Below, in pieces: positions 26,596 through 35,999 of a stretch of DNA of 64,000 bases; positions within the stretch are counted from its first letter, which is position 1; the number at the start of each line of letters is the position of its first letter. The stretch comes from Candidatus Chlorohelix allophototropha. Its GTDB lineage: Bacteria; Chloroflexota; Chloroflexia; Chloroheliales; Chloroheliaceae. The stretch covers positions 2,532,934-2,596,933 of the forward strand of contig NZ_CP128399.1 of NCBI RefSeq assembly GCF_030389965.1, read 5' to 3'. Position numbers and translations under genes: made by a program. The notes under the pieces are model-generated. The model made no database searches, was not told the origin of the DNA, and saw only the letters and a program-made list of their open reading frames with translations.

Positions 26596-26679
26596 TTTTA
26601 AGAATCTCCCTCAAATTACCCGGATGATAATTTCTAACCGGAATAAGCTGGTAACAATTTTTCAAAAGTGTTGCCTGAA

Positions 26680-27594
26680 TTAATGCTTAGGAGGCATCGC
26701 CCAAGGCCAGAAGAAATCCTGACCGGGACCACGCATTGCCGTACCAACTATAGTTAGAATGAAATAAGAAATTACAAAGCCAGTGAATAATGCCTGGAAT
26801 ATATCCCGACGGTCTGCTCCAAACCGCTTTCGCACTATAAAAGCCAGCAAAGTGGCTAGCCCAAATATAGCTAAAAGCGGTATTACCCAGTTACCTAACA
26901 CTACATCAAGGCTGGTAGGCGCGAACCCAAATTTATCGGTAGGATCGCCACCCATAATCGGCACTTTTATGCTGGACAGGAAAGTAGAGCGCAAAATCTT
27001 ATTTAGGTTAAACAGCACGTCAAAGGCAATGAGGAAAATAATCCAGCCAGCAGTAAAAACCGCGCTGAAAATTACCACCGCTTTACCTCTGTCGCTTGTA
27101 AACCAGCGCCCCATTTGCCCGGTTCCGGTATCAAAGTAGGGTATCAGCCCAATCAGCAACAATGCGCCGCTAGGAATAATAACCCCCGCCAGAGCCGGGT
27201 CCATATGCAGCAAAAGCTCTTGCAAGTTTAAGAAGTACCAAGGCGCTTTGGAAGGGTTGGGAGTTTGCTCCGAGTTAGCAATACCTTCCAAAGGCGCATA
27301 AATCAACGCCGAGGTAATGAACAATGTTATGGTAAAAACTATGGCGCATAGGAACTCTATCATTACCAGATGAGGCCACACATGCACAATGGTAGAAGGT
27401 TCTTTGTAAGGAGGCGTATTGACCGACTCCTTTTTAATTACCGCCAGCAAACGATGGCTACGCGCTTTATCAAGTGGATTGCTAGGGTCTTGTCGTTTGC
27501 GACGGGCAATTTCACGCTCTGCTTCGGTACTGGCATCGACAGTAGCAGCAGTTTGTTGACCCTCTGGATTTGCCTTACTTTCAATTTCTGCCAT
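26680..27594 (-). CDS. Cytochrome b C-terminal part, subunit IV-like
   Basis: The 304-residue protein begins with about 75 soluble residues, then five or so membrane helices. The quinol-site motif PEWY appears as APWY in KAPWYFLNLQELL near residue 117, a form I know from menaquinone-type bc complexes. No heme-ligand His pair is present, as expected for the C-terminal half. It is 48 bp downstream of the b6-like gene. The extra helices beyond the three of plant subunit IV resemble the longer C-terminal half of bc1 cytochrome b. Confidence 0.9.
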   Translation of the reverse strand: MAEIESKANPEGQQTAATVDASTEAEREIARRKRQDPSNPLDKARSHRLLAVIKKESVNTPPYKEPSTIVHVWPHLVMIEFLCAIVFTITLFITSALIYAPLEGIANSEQTPNPSKAPWYFLNLQELLLHMDPALAGVIIPSGALLLIGLIPYFDTGTGQMGRWFTSDRGKAVVIFSAVFTAGWIIFLIAFDVLFNLNKILRSTFLSSIKVPIMGGDPTDKFGFAPTSLDVVLGNWVIPLLAIFGLATLLAFIVRKRFGADRRDIFQALFTGFVISYFILTIVGTAMRGPGQDFFWPWAMPPKH

Positions 27595-27642
27595 ACGAAA
27601 ACTACTTCCTACGGGGCTGATTCAAACACCCGGTTAGATTAA

Positions 27643-28395
27643 CTACAAACCGCCGCTAAAACCATCTTTGCGGACACGCCAAAAGTGTACTGCCATCAAC
27701 ACGGCGGCGATCAATGGTAAAGCAATCACATGGAGTGTGTAGAAGCGTATAAGCGCGTTCTGACCGATTTCATACCCACCGATGAGCAGGAATTGGGCTT
27801 CAGGACCAAGAAAAGGAGTAACTTTTGCGATATTTGTACCGACCGTAACCGCCCAGAAAGCCAGTTGATCCCACGGCAATAGGTAGCCGCTAAAACTGAG
27901 CAGGAAGGTTACTACCAATAGTAATACGCCCACAATCCAGTTAAACTCACGGGGAGGGCGATAGGCGCGAGTGTAAAACACGCGGCACATATGCAGAAAG
28001 ACAGTTATAACCATTGCGTGCGCCGACCAGCGGTGCATATTGCGCAAGAATTGTCCGGCAAAAACTACCGTTTCGAGGTCTTTTATATTCTGGTAGGCTT
28101 GCGTAACCGAAGGCACATAGTAGAACATCAAAAGCACGCCGGAAACGGTTAGCACCAGAAAGAAGAAAAAACTCAACCCACCTAGACAGAAAGTATAAGT
28201 AACTTTTAGGGAAGCACGGCGGATTGTAGTAGGATGCAGATGAAGGAAAACATTGCTCATAGTCGCCAGTGAGCGAGTACGGGCGCTATCGGGCCAACTA
28301 TGTCTGAAAATGCTTTTCCAGACTCTAGAACCAAACTCCTCAGTACCTTTGAGGAAATTTTGAACAAATTTCTGGGAATCTTTATTGGTAGCCAT
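27643..28395 (-). CDS. Cytochrome b6-type subunit with heme c_i cysteine
   Basis: The 250-residue protein has four membrane helices and two heme pairs, H121/H135 and H222/H237. The 14 residues between the second pair are the b6f spacing, not the 13 typical of mitochondrial bc1. C70 in FCLGG aligns with the Cys35 of b6 that binds heme c_i; its distance to the first His is 51 residues in both. HRWSAH near 121 and [13 protein letters not shown] near 170-182 are diagnostic. It has an unusual N-terminal extension of about 45 residues. It is the core of a quinol:cytochrome c oxidoreductase. Confidence 0.94.
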   Translation of the reverse strand: MATNKDSQKFVQNFLKGTEEFGSRVWKSIFRHSWPDSARTRSLATMSNVFLHLHPTTIRRASLKVTYTFCLGGLSFFFFLVLTVSGVLLMFYYVPSVTQAYQNIKDLETVVFAGQFLRNMHRWSAHAMVITVFLHMCRVFYTRAYRPPREFNWIVGVLLLVVTFLLSFSGYLLPWDQLAFWAVTVGTNIAKVTPFLGPEAQFLLIGGYEIGQNALIRFYTLHVIALPLIAAVLMAVHFWRVRKDGFSGGL

Positions 28396-28474
28396 TCTCC
28401 GGCTTCTCCTCTTGTGAGAAAATGCAATTGGAAGACGGGAGATGACCTGGCTAAGTCATCTCCCGCAACCAAGT

Positions 28475-30319
28475 TTATTTGGGAATTGGCGCGCTTAAAC
28501 CCTTTTCACTGACATACCAGTGGTCTTTCGGGTCGCTGTAAACAAAGCGTGCCATTTTAATTGCCTGAGTGGGACAACGTACCACACACAAACCACAACG
28601 AATACATTCATTCTCATCGAGAATGAGGGTCTGAGCTTCTGACAAAGCCGGGTCAACCTGATATTGGTCTGCCCCTGCAACCCCCATCAGTTCGCTCAGC
28701 GGAACCAGACGGATGATTTTCTCAGGGCAAACATCTACACATGCGGCACATAAAATACAAAGGTCGGCATCTATCAGAATGTTATAGGCGCATTGCAGGC
28801 AGCGAGTGGCTTCCTTCATCGCCATTTCACGGGTAAAGCCCAGTTCAACTTCTATTTCAAGATTCCGGCGCATGTCCTGACCCCAACGGTTCTCAAGCGG
28901 AAGAGTCGGCATGGGCTGGCGATCAAGTTTTTCATAGTCAAGGGTGCGGCGCCAGACTTCCAGCACTTCATGATTGCTCCGACGGCGGGGCGGTCTGTCT
29001 CCGGTAAGAAATTCATGAATACCGTTCGCAACTTTGTGACCATCCGCTACCGCCGAAATAATATTGCGCGCGCCTTCGGTATAATCACCACCGGCGAAAA
29101 GGCGCGGAACGGAGGTCATCCACGAATCTGGATCGCGCCAAACGTTGCCGTTCTTGAGAACCCGCACACCTAATTCCTTCGGGAAGAAATTTACGTCACT
29201 CGATTGCCCGGTTGCCGCCAACACTACATCGCAGGGAATTATAAATTCGCTACCCGGCACAGGGCGGGGAGAACGGCGACCTTTGGCATCGGGTTCGCCC
29301 AGTTTGTTGCGAATCATTTTGATAGCAGTAACTTTACCGTTCCCATCACCCAGTACCTCAACTGGACTTACTAACCACAAGAAATCAATATTCTCATATT
29401 CCATTTCTTCCATTTCGGTTTCATCCATAGGGGCTTCTAACTGGGTGCGGCGATAGGCAATATAGACTCTTTCTGACCCCATACGTAGCGAAGAGCGGGC
29501 GCAGTCGGAGGCGGTAAAGCCCGCGCCGATTACAACCACGCGCTTGCCTACTGTGGCATGTTCGGGATGGTGGAAGTTGATTTTTTCCAGCCACGATAGA
29601 CCGTACTCAAACCCTTTCAGATTTTCGCCGGGGATACCAAGCTTAGAAGGTAGTTGGCAACCGGGTGCAAGAAATACCGCGTCAAAATTCTTCAACAGAT
29701 CGGTAACCTGCACATCCTTGCCAACCCGCGTGTTAAGATGAATCTCAACACCAAGCGCATCCATATATTCATCTATTTCGTTCTGTACCACATCGCGAGG
29801 CAAACGCCAGATTGGAATACCACCCACCAGCATACCACCCGGTTCAGGGAACATATCGAACACTACGGTGCGATAGCCCATAATGCGCAAGTCACGCGCA
29901 CAGGCAAGACCGGCAGAACCTGCCCCAACAATCGCAATCTTTTCCTTGCGAGTAATGGGGGGACGCTTTGGTACAAATTTATCACTACGGAAATCGCTGG
30001 AACTGCGTTTCAAATAACAAATACGAATAGTTTTATCAATCAAACCTCTCCGGCAAGTGCTTTCACAGGGACGGGCGCAAATACGACCCAGAATACCCGG
30101 AAATACATTATCACGCCGATTCAGCAAATAAGCTTCATCAAAACGCCCCTGCGCTACCAAACCAATGTAGTTACTCACATCGGTGTGAGCAGGACAGGTA
30201 TATTGGCACGGTATATTAGTGCGAAACCAGTCGGTATCGGGCAATTCAGTTGGGTATGCGCCATCAGACGCTTCTGCAAAGCGAATATCCGCGTTTTTCT
30301 GAAATTTGTCATTCATCAT
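28475..30319 (-). CDS. GltD-like FAD/NAD(P)H oxidoreductase with extra 4Fe-4S clusters
   Basis: The 614-residue protein has an N-terminal iron-sulfur domain (C38, C42, C81, C85, C89), an FAD-binding GAGSAG at 132-137, an NAD(P)-binding GAGFTASD near 270, and a C-terminal ferredoxin domain with CILCAACVDVCP and CIRCGLCVVRCP for two 4Fe-4S clusters. It resembles the small subunit of glutamate synthase and NfnB, but there is no GltB-type partner; instead it heads the b6-type operon. It may pass electrons between NAD(P)H or ferredoxin and the quinone pool through cytochrome b, which is inference. Its ATG overlaps the stop of a tiny membrane protein gene by ATGA. Confidence 0.9.
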   Translation of the reverse strand: MMNDKFQKNADIRFAEASDGAYPTELPDTDWFRTNIPCQYTCPAHTDVSNYIGLVAQGRFDEAYLLNRRDNVFPGILGRICARPCESTCRRGLIDKTIRICYLKRSSSDFRSDKFVPKRPPITRKEKIAIVGAGSAGLACARDLRIMGYRTVVFDMFPEPGGMLVGGIPIWRLPRDVVQNEIDEYMDALGVEIHLNTRVGKDVQVTDLLKNFDAVFLAPGCQLPSKLGIPGENLKGFEYGLSWLEKINFHHPEHATVGKRVVVIGAGFTASDCARSSLRMGSERVYIAYRRTQLEAPMDETEMEEMEYENIDFLWLVSPVEVLGDGNGKVTAIKMIRNKLGEPDAKGRRSPRPVPGSEFIIPCDVVLAATGQSSDVNFFPKELGVRVLKNGNVWRDPDSWMTSVPRLFAGGDYTEGARNIISAVADGHKVANGIHEFLTGDRPPRRRSNHEVLEVWRRTLDYEKLDRQPMPTLPLENRWGQDMRRNLEIEVELGFTREMAMKEATRCLQCAYNILIDADLCILCAACVDVCPEKIIRLVPLSELMGVAGADQYQVDPALSEAQTLILDENECIRCGLCVVRCPTQAIKMARFVYSDPKDHWYVSEKGLSAPIPK

Positions 30320-30429
30320 TCTTCTTCGTCGATGCCTCCGGTTGCCTTTTGAATATACATTACGATTAAAATTGAAATCACTATCATGGCAACAACTACG
30401 ACTAACTCAAGTGACTCACCGACTACCAT
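30316..30429 (-). CDS. 37-residue single-helix membrane protein at the head of the b6-type operon
   Basis: ATG at 30429 has AGGAAG ten bases upstream. The frame of 37 codons ends in TGA that overlaps the oxidoreductase start (ATGA), a sign of translational coupling. Residues about 9-26 are a continuous hydrophobic helix of Val/Ile/Leu/Met; the end is acidic (GGIDEEE). Size, topology and place recall PetG/PetL/PetM/PetN, the small subunits of b6f complexes, though sequence homology cannot be claimed at this length. It would be skipped by most gene callers. Confidence 0.75.
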   Translation of the reverse strand: MVVGESLELVVVVAMIVISILIVMYIQKATGGIDEEE

Positions 30430-31199
30430 AATATTTTACTTCCTGTTCTGAAGTTTGTAAGAGCCGGTAAAGCTCAAATAATAGGCTTTGAAGATTAGAA
30501 TAATATTGGAAGCAGCAGCAATTTCTAAACAGCGGAGATTGGCAGTTAGCGGTCGGGGTTTACCCTTATTTACCACTCTTTTACCAGACTTTAACCTTAA
30601 ATTGATTATAGCACTCCGGTTTGAGTTCGTCAAGGCTATCAGTGACTTTTATCACATAACAATATCCCATCAGTAAGCTATAAACAATGCTCGTTGCCAT
30701 CCTGTTCGGCTTCCGCTTCTACACTTCTAATCCAATACTTGAGCTATAGCTATTAGCTATTTTCTCAATAAAAAAATAAAATGCAAACACTAATGAGCTT
30801 GCTATAAAATTATACCAGAACCGCTAATAATGGAGTACTCTTATCCGATTTACCACTAAAGTAGCCTGAAGCCAGTATTTATATACTATAGCAGTATGTT
30901 TTCGCTAATGGATTTAGATAATAATACTATCTTTGCTTGGGTTTACTAGCATAGGAAATTCAATGTTTAGCCCGTATTCAAATAGTTTTTCTAACAACAG
31001 TTTGAAGCTTGGTAGCACATCACCAACCTAATACCCCATTCAAAGCTTTATATAACAAATTTTTCTGGTAGCTATGGTATATTTTACCTCAAAGAACTTA
31101 AAAGGCTTATTAAAAAAGGATTTAAAAGTGCGCTATCCCGCTTCCCAAAGCTTTAATATTAACCCTCAAACCAAATCAGGCTACGGAGTGTGAGAAACT
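30430..31199. other. 770-bp AT-rich divergent intergenic region
   Basis: I see no convincing gene. It must hold the promoters of the minus-strand b6-type operon and the plus-strand AlkZ-like gene. On the minus strand TTTAGA and TATTAT 18 bases apart (about 30503-30532) are a weak candidate. The short frame at 30436-30633 has no ribosome binding site and odd composition. Confidence 0.5.
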
Positions 31200-32276
31200 A
31201 TGACTGCCTTTGATATTGCACAATATCGGCTGTTCAATCAAGGTATCAGCTTTGCAAATTTCGACAATCCGGCGCAGGTTGTATTTCACATGGGAGCAGT
31301 GCAGGCTCAAGATTATCCCGGCGCGCTGTGGTCGCTAGGTCTCCGAATGAAGGAAGCTACTCAGGCAGTGATCGAACAAGCCATTACTGCACGTAGCATC
31401 GTCCGCACTTGGTCTATGCGCGGTACGCTTCATTTTGTGGCAGCCAACGATGTCCGGTGGATGCTTAAATTCCTGACCCCACGAATAATAACCGGAAATG
31501 CCGCCCGCTATCGAGAATTGGAACTGGATGATGAAACTTTTCGGCGCAGTGAAAAGGTTATCAGCAAAGCTTTGGTGGGCGGCAAACAATTAACCCGCCC
31601 GGAAATTTTCGAGGCGTTGGAACGTGAAAATATCTCTTCCAAAGGGCAGCGCGGTATCCATATATTAGGGCGGTTATCTCAAGAAGGGTTGCTCTGTTTT
31701 GGCGCACATCTCGGAAAGCAGCCGACTTTTGTTTTGCTGGACGAATGGCTTCCACCTTCCAAAGATTGGAACATAGAAGAAGCGTTGGCTGAACTTACCT
31801 TGCGCTATTTCAACGGGCACGGACCGGCTACACTCCTTGATTTAGAGCGATGGGCGAGTTTGAGGAAATCGGAAGCAAAAGCGGGGTTGGAAATGGTAAA
31901 GTCACAACTGCGGCAAGAAAAGGTAAACGGGCAAATTTATTGGCTGCCCCCAGTTGGGGGGGATGAGCTAAAGCAGAATCAGGCAATACATGTGCTACCG
32001 GGCTTTGATGAATACCTACTCGGTTATAAAGATCGCAGCGCAGTATTAGATCCAGAACATTTTCAAAAGATAGTACCGGGCGGCAACGGTATGTTTATGC
32101 CTACGATAATTAGTAATGGTCGGGTAGTGGGAAAATGGAAACGCGAGGTTAAAAAGGATAAGCTCTTAATAACCCCGTCTCCTTTTAATACGCTGAGTCC
32201 GGCTGAAACTCTTGGTTTCAGAGTAGCAGCCGAACGCTATGGGCATTTTATGAATAAGCCGATAGAAGTAAATTAG
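31200..32276 (+). CDS. Winged-helix protein of the AlkX/AlkZ (HTH_42) family
   Basis: The 358-residue protein belongs to the YcaQ/AlkZ group of HTH_42 proteins, DNA glycosylases that remove alkylated or crosslinked bases. The catalytic QxQ motif is seen as Q35-A-Q37 in VQAQDYPGALWSLGLR, and VRTWSMRGTLHFV near 67-80 is the second family block. Three winged-helix units are expected. It stands alone on the plus strand and converges on the gene at 32289. DNA repair is likely; substrate is not known. Confidence 0.88.
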   Translation: MTAFDIAQYRLFNQGISFANFDNPAQVVFHMGAVQAQDYPGALWSLGLRMKEATQAVIEQAITARSIVRTWSMRGTLHFVAANDVRWMLKFLTPRIITGNAARYRELELDDETFRRSEKVISKALVGGKQLTRPEIFEALERENISSKGQRGIHILGRLSQEGLLCFGAHLGKQPTFVLLDEWLPPSKDWNIEEALAELTLRYFNGHGPATLLDLERWASLRKSEAKAGLEMVKSQLRQEKVNGQIYWLPPVGGDELKQNQAIHVLPGFDEYLLGYKDRSAVLDPEHFQKIVPGGNGMFMPTIISNGRVVGKWKREVKKDKLLITPSPFNTLSPAETLGFRVAAERYGHFMNKPIEVN

Positions 32277-32288
32277 TCAGGCTTTTTT

Positions 32289-33413
32289 CTAAGCCGCCGA
32301 CTCAAGCTCAACCGTCTGTATAGGCAAGAGCGGTAGGCAAAACGCACTGGAGAGCAAATCCAGCGGCGCAGCAGGAGTGCGATAGGGACCTGCTGCCAAC
32401 AAACCGAGCGCGCCGGGAGAGGTTCCACCTTTTCTGGCAAGCATGCTCCACATTTCATCTTCAGTGCGACCTTGAATCTTCACAAGATTCTGAATCAACT
32501 CGCGCATCAGCACTTCTTTTACCACGCTGTTCTCGCTAGAAAGCTTGAGCAAAGCAACTGCCATTCCGCATAGCTGAAAAATACCGGAATTCTGCTCATA
32601 CTCGCTGCTAACCTCGTTGCGATGCCAGTGCCAAATACCTTTATCAAAACGGGGCGCAACCTTGCGATAATAACCATTAAAAGTAGCCACCGCTTTTTCG
32701 ATTTGGCGCAAAGCTAGTTCAAACTCATCTAACCGGAGGTAACAAACCGTCAAGCTTACTCTTGCGCCCAAATTGGCAGAGTCGAAACGCAATGCTTCTT
32801 TATAGAAGCTTGCCGCCTTCTCCCACGCACTATCCTTCATATGATAATGCCCTCGGTAGGTTTCTGCCCAGCCCAGATAAAATTTCAGGTTGCGGCGTTT
32901 GTCTAGCGTTTTTGCCGAAAGCAAGCGCCAGCGTAACTGTTTTGCAACATCTTCCAGATCGCGCATCTCGCGCACTTGCTGAAACAACGCTGAATCCTCG
33001 GTGGACGGTGCGCCGCGCATATCCTTAAACAAACCAAACAAGCTTGCCAGCAGATAAGCGGTAAAAAACACTCCCAATGCCACTATGCTTAGCAACAACG
33101 CTAACCACCATGCCGCAATACTGAAAAAAAGAAAGGTCAGGCTGACATAGCAGACAGCCAGCACTGCATTAACCAACGCGACTCGACTTGCCCGTTTGGT
33201 AGTAAAGCCCTCCCCAACCTCGCGTCGGTACTCCACAACACTCAGCCCGATTTCGATGAAAAGGATAGAAGCGGCTAAGAGTGCTGCAAACGGCAACAAC
33301 AGTATCAACACAATCAGGGTGAGCTTGGGCGCAAGAAATTTCAGCGCACCAGCATTTCCTAATACGAATTTGCGGAAAGCTCGCCCTTCCGCGCCCCAAA
33401 ATAATTTCAACAT
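32289..33413 (-). CDS. Membrane protein with TPR-like region, unknown function
   Basis: The 374-residue protein has three or four membrane helices in residues 25-130, then a soluble helical region with TPR-like pairs around 185-250 (AWEKAASFYKEALRFDSANLGARVSL style). I recognise no named family. There is no clear ribosome binding site before the ATG. It may scaffold other envelope proteins. Confidence 0.75.
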   Translation of the reverse strand: MLKLFWGAEGRAFRKFVLGNAGALKFLAPKLTLIVLILLLPFAALLAASILFIEIGLSVVEYRREVGEGFTTKRASRVALVNAVLAVCYVSLTFLFFSIAAWWLALLLSIVALGVFFTAYLLASLFGLFKDMRGAPSTEDSALFQQVREMRDLEDVAKQLRWRLLSAKTLDKRRNLKFYLGWAETYRGHYHMKDSAWEKAASFYKEALRFDSANLGARVSLTVCYLRLDEFELALRQIEKAVATFNGYYRKVAPRFDKGIWHWHRNEVSSEYEQNSGIFQLCGMAVALLKLSSENSVVKEVLMRELIQNLVKIQGRTEDEMWSMLARKGGTSPGALGLLAAGPYRTPAAPLDLLSSAFCLPLLPIQTVELESAA

Positions 33414-33523
33414 ATATGTTTGTCCTATTTTTGTTCGAGTTAATTTTAATTATTGTATAGGTATATAAAAGAGAAGACAAGATATTAATGTTAACATTTT
33501 ACGTTAGCGGCAAGTGAAGTTAA

Positions 33524-33913
33524 TTAATATTCGTTGCGGAAAGGGCGCGACTCTGCTTCTAGAGCGGCTGCAATTGAGGCTTGCTGTTCCTCAGGGGTAA
33601 GGGGTTTTTCAGACTCAGCGAGGTCTTTTTCTTGCAAAATCTGGTAATAGGTCACTTTGCGCTCTGCCATTTCTTTAAAAACGGCATCGCGCTCGGCTAC
33701 TTCCGCACGAACCGGGTAACGAACGCGCCAGAACAGGAAAACGAATAGCCCAACGGGTGGGGTGATTATGCCAATGAAAGCCCAGAGCCAGCCTTGCATC
33801 CCGCGTTTGTCCGCTTCAACCCGCATCCACAGCGCCTGAATGAGCCATGCTAGGGTTAGAGCCAGCAAACCCGTCATCGCCCCGATATTTTTCAGCACCT
33901 GTTCCCAGTTCAT
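33524..33913 (-). CDS. Small membrane protein downstream of XPB helicase
   Basis: The 129-residue protein has two membrane helices (about 10-30 and 42-63, with a conserved-looking GWLWAFIGIITPPVGLFVFL) and a charged helical tail. The layout resembles PLDc_N-type or phospholipase-associated short membrane proteins, but that is a weak impression. It begins 7 bp after the helicase stop and is surely cotranscribed. Confidence 0.75.
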   Translation of the reverse strand: MNWEQVLKNIGAMTGLLALTLAWLIQALWMRVEADKRGMQGWLWAFIGIITPPVGLFVFLFWRVRYPVRAEVAERDAVFKEMAERKVTYYQILQEKDLAESEKPLTPEEQQASIAAALEAESRPFRNEY

Positions 33914-33920
33914 GCGATGC

Positions 33921-35882
33921 CTACTTTATTATACGCAGATGGTTGCGTTTTCGTTCCTCTTTTTTCTGACCATTAGACTTTGCCTGCTGCTCAACCCGCG
34001 TTTCCAATTCTTGAAATTCCGATTCTTCTTCAGTGGGGCTATCCTCATCCAAATCGGGCGTGGGCGGGTGATGTAACGCCTCAAGGTAGGCAGGTTCTAC
34101 TGGCGGCGGAGGCAATAGGTGTGTTTCCAAATCTTTCACTGTAAATTCCTCACCGTAAACGCCCAGAATTTGTTCCAAAAATTCTTTGGAGTCGATAATG
34201 GTGTAGCGGTAGCCCTGCTCAGTTAGGAACAATTGGCGGTTGGCGGCGAAATCCTGATCGCGGGTATCGCGGGTCACAATCGAATAGAAGTAAGCTGGCA
34301 ACCCGTTTGATTTGGGGCGCAGAATACGACCCAAGCGTTGCGCCTCTTCTTGTCGCGAACCGAACAAACCGGAAACCTGAATCGCCACATTCGCATCGGG
34401 CAGGTCTATGGCGAAATTGGCAACCCGGCTTACCACCAGCACCTTGATTTCGCCCGATTTAAATTGTGAGTACAGCTTGGCGCGTTCCACGTTGGGAGTT
34501 TTTCCGGTAATCAGCGGTGCGCCGATCATAGCGGCAATGCGCCCCAACTGTTCCAGATATTGCCCAATAACCAGCACATGATCTTCGGTGTGCTTCCGCA
34601 GAATAGCGTTTACCAGCGCATATTTACGCGAACTTATCGCCGAGATGCGATATTTGACGCGATTATCTTCTTCCAGCACATACTCCATGCGTTCTTCTTG
34701 CGGCAAATCGGTACGAATCTCGTAGCACTCGGCGGTGGCAATCCAGCCGTTTTCTTCCAGTTCTTTCCACGGCATATCATATTTCTTGGGACCGATGAGG
34801 GAAAATACATCGGTTTCGTGATTATCCTCGCGCACCAACGTAGCAGTAAGACCCAAACGGCGGCGTGCCTGTATCTCGGCAGTAATCCTGAAAACTGGAG
34901 CGGGTAGCAAATGCACCTCATCATAGATAATCAAGCCCCAATCGTAGGCAGTAAACAATTGCAGGTGTGGAAACGCGCCCACTTCGCCCGTTTCGCGATT
35001 AACCGTCATAGGGCGGTAGGTAATCATTTGGTAGGTAGTGACCGTGACAGGCTTGATTTCTTTTTTATCGCCGGTATATTCACCCACCTGATCGGCGGTA
35101 AGCGTGGTTTTATCCAGTATTTCGGTAATCCATTGCCGCACCGCGATGGTGTTGGTGGTGAGAATGAGGGTTTGAGCTTGCACCAAATCCATCACACCCA
35201 TACCCACAACCGTTTTACCCGCGCCACACGGTAGAACGATTACCCCGCTGCCACCACTAGAACTACCTCCCGCATAAAAACTGCCTGCCGCATCCATTTG
35301 ATAATCACGCAAACCAAAGGTTTTGCCACTTAGGGTAATATTTCGCAGTGCAACATCAAGCCGTTCCCCATCCACATAACCCGCGAGGTCTTCGGCAGGA
35401 TAGCCGAAAGCCACCAGCGCCTGTTTTACAAAGCCTCGCCGCGCCGGGTCAATTTCAATGGTGTGTTCGTCCAGCCGTTTCCACACATATTCCGAAACGC
35501 TTTTGCTGCGTTCCACCTCAGTAATTAGTAGTTTATCCGTGCTACGCAAAACCATACGCCCGTTATCTACTTCCAGTTTGATGCGCCCGTAGCGAGAGAT
35601 ATAATCTTTGATATCAACTATGATATTACCGGGCAAGGGGAATTTGCTATAGCGGGCAAGGGCTTCCACGATTAAATCCGCACCCATGCCCGCCGCCGCC
35701 GCATTCCACAGAGATAGCGGAGTAATTCGATAGGTATGAATATACTCAGGGCTTTTCTCCAGTTCGGCGAAGCGGCTTAGCTCATTCCGCGCATCTTCAT
35801 ACTGAGGGTTATTTACTTCCAGAAGCACGCTCTTATCGCTTTGGATAATCAGCGGGTTTAGCGGGTTATAGGTCTGATTCAC
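33921..35882 (-). CDS. XPB/Rad25-type DNA helicase
   Basis: The 653-residue superfamily 2 helicase unwinds DNA 3' to 5'. It has an N-terminal XPB-specific domain (about 1-190), Walker A in LPCGAGKTVVG near 225, DEVH near 322, and the RED motif (LVRED) typical of XPB. The second RecA domain has SRVANFAIDLPDANVAIQVS and QEEAQRLGRILRP. The C-terminal 70 residues are acidic then basic. Bacterial XPB works in DNA repair in several phyla; here the nuclease partner Bax1 is not adjacent. Confidence 0.95.
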   Translation of the reverse strand: MNQTYNPLNPLIIQSDKSVLLEVNNPQYEDARNELSRFAELEKSPEYIHTYRITPLSLWNAAAAGMGADLIVEALARYSKFPLPGNIIVDIKDYISRYGRIKLEVDNGRMVLRSTDKLLITEVERSKSVSEYVWKRLDEHTIEIDPARRGFVKQALVAFGYPAEDLAGYVDGERLDVALRNITLSGKTFGLRDYQMDAAGSFYAGGSSSGGSGVIVLPCGAGKTVVGMGVMDLVQAQTLILTTNTIAVRQWITEILDKTTLTADQVGEYTGDKKEIKPVTVTTYQMITYRPMTVNRETGEVGAFPHLQLFTAYDWGLIIYDEVHLLPAPVFRITAEIQARRRLGLTATLVREDNHETDVFSLIGPKKYDMPWKELEENGWIATAECYEIRTDLPQEERMEYVLEEDNRVKYRISAISSRKYALVNAILRKHTEDHVLVIGQYLEQLGRIAAMIGAPLITGKTPNVERAKLYSQFKSGEIKVLVVSRVANFAIDLPDANVAIQVSGLFGSRQEEAQRLGRILRPKSNGLPAYFYSIVTRDTRDQDFAANRQLFLTEQGYRYTIIDSKEFLEQILGVYGEEFTVKDLETHLLPPPPVEPAYLEALHHPPTPDLDEDSPTEEESEFQELETRVEQQAKSNGQKKEERKRNHLRIIK

Positions 35883-35964
35883 GTTTAATTACCTTTTCAG
35901 TCAATTTTGGTTTTCTTTGAGAATTATATCATAAGGTTTTGGTAAAGAAATTTTCACATTCCTA

Positions 35965-35993
35965 TTGACAAAATGCTCAAAAACCGATAGGCT
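35965..35993 (+). promoter_or_regulatory. Candidate promoter of the ABC ATPase gene
   Basis: A perfect TTGACA (35965-35970) is 17 bases from a poor -10, TAGGCT (35988-35993). It implies a leader of about 230 bases. Confidence 0.4.
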
Positions 35994-35999
35994 AATATG

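Noticed and set aside
29654-30352. 232-codon plus-strand frame
   Set aside because: It is antisense to the GltD-like gene; the sense-frame motifs are unambiguous.
30436-30633. 65-codon minus-strand frame upstream of the tiny membrane gene
   Set aside because: Basic low-complexity composition, no ribosome binding site and no family pattern.
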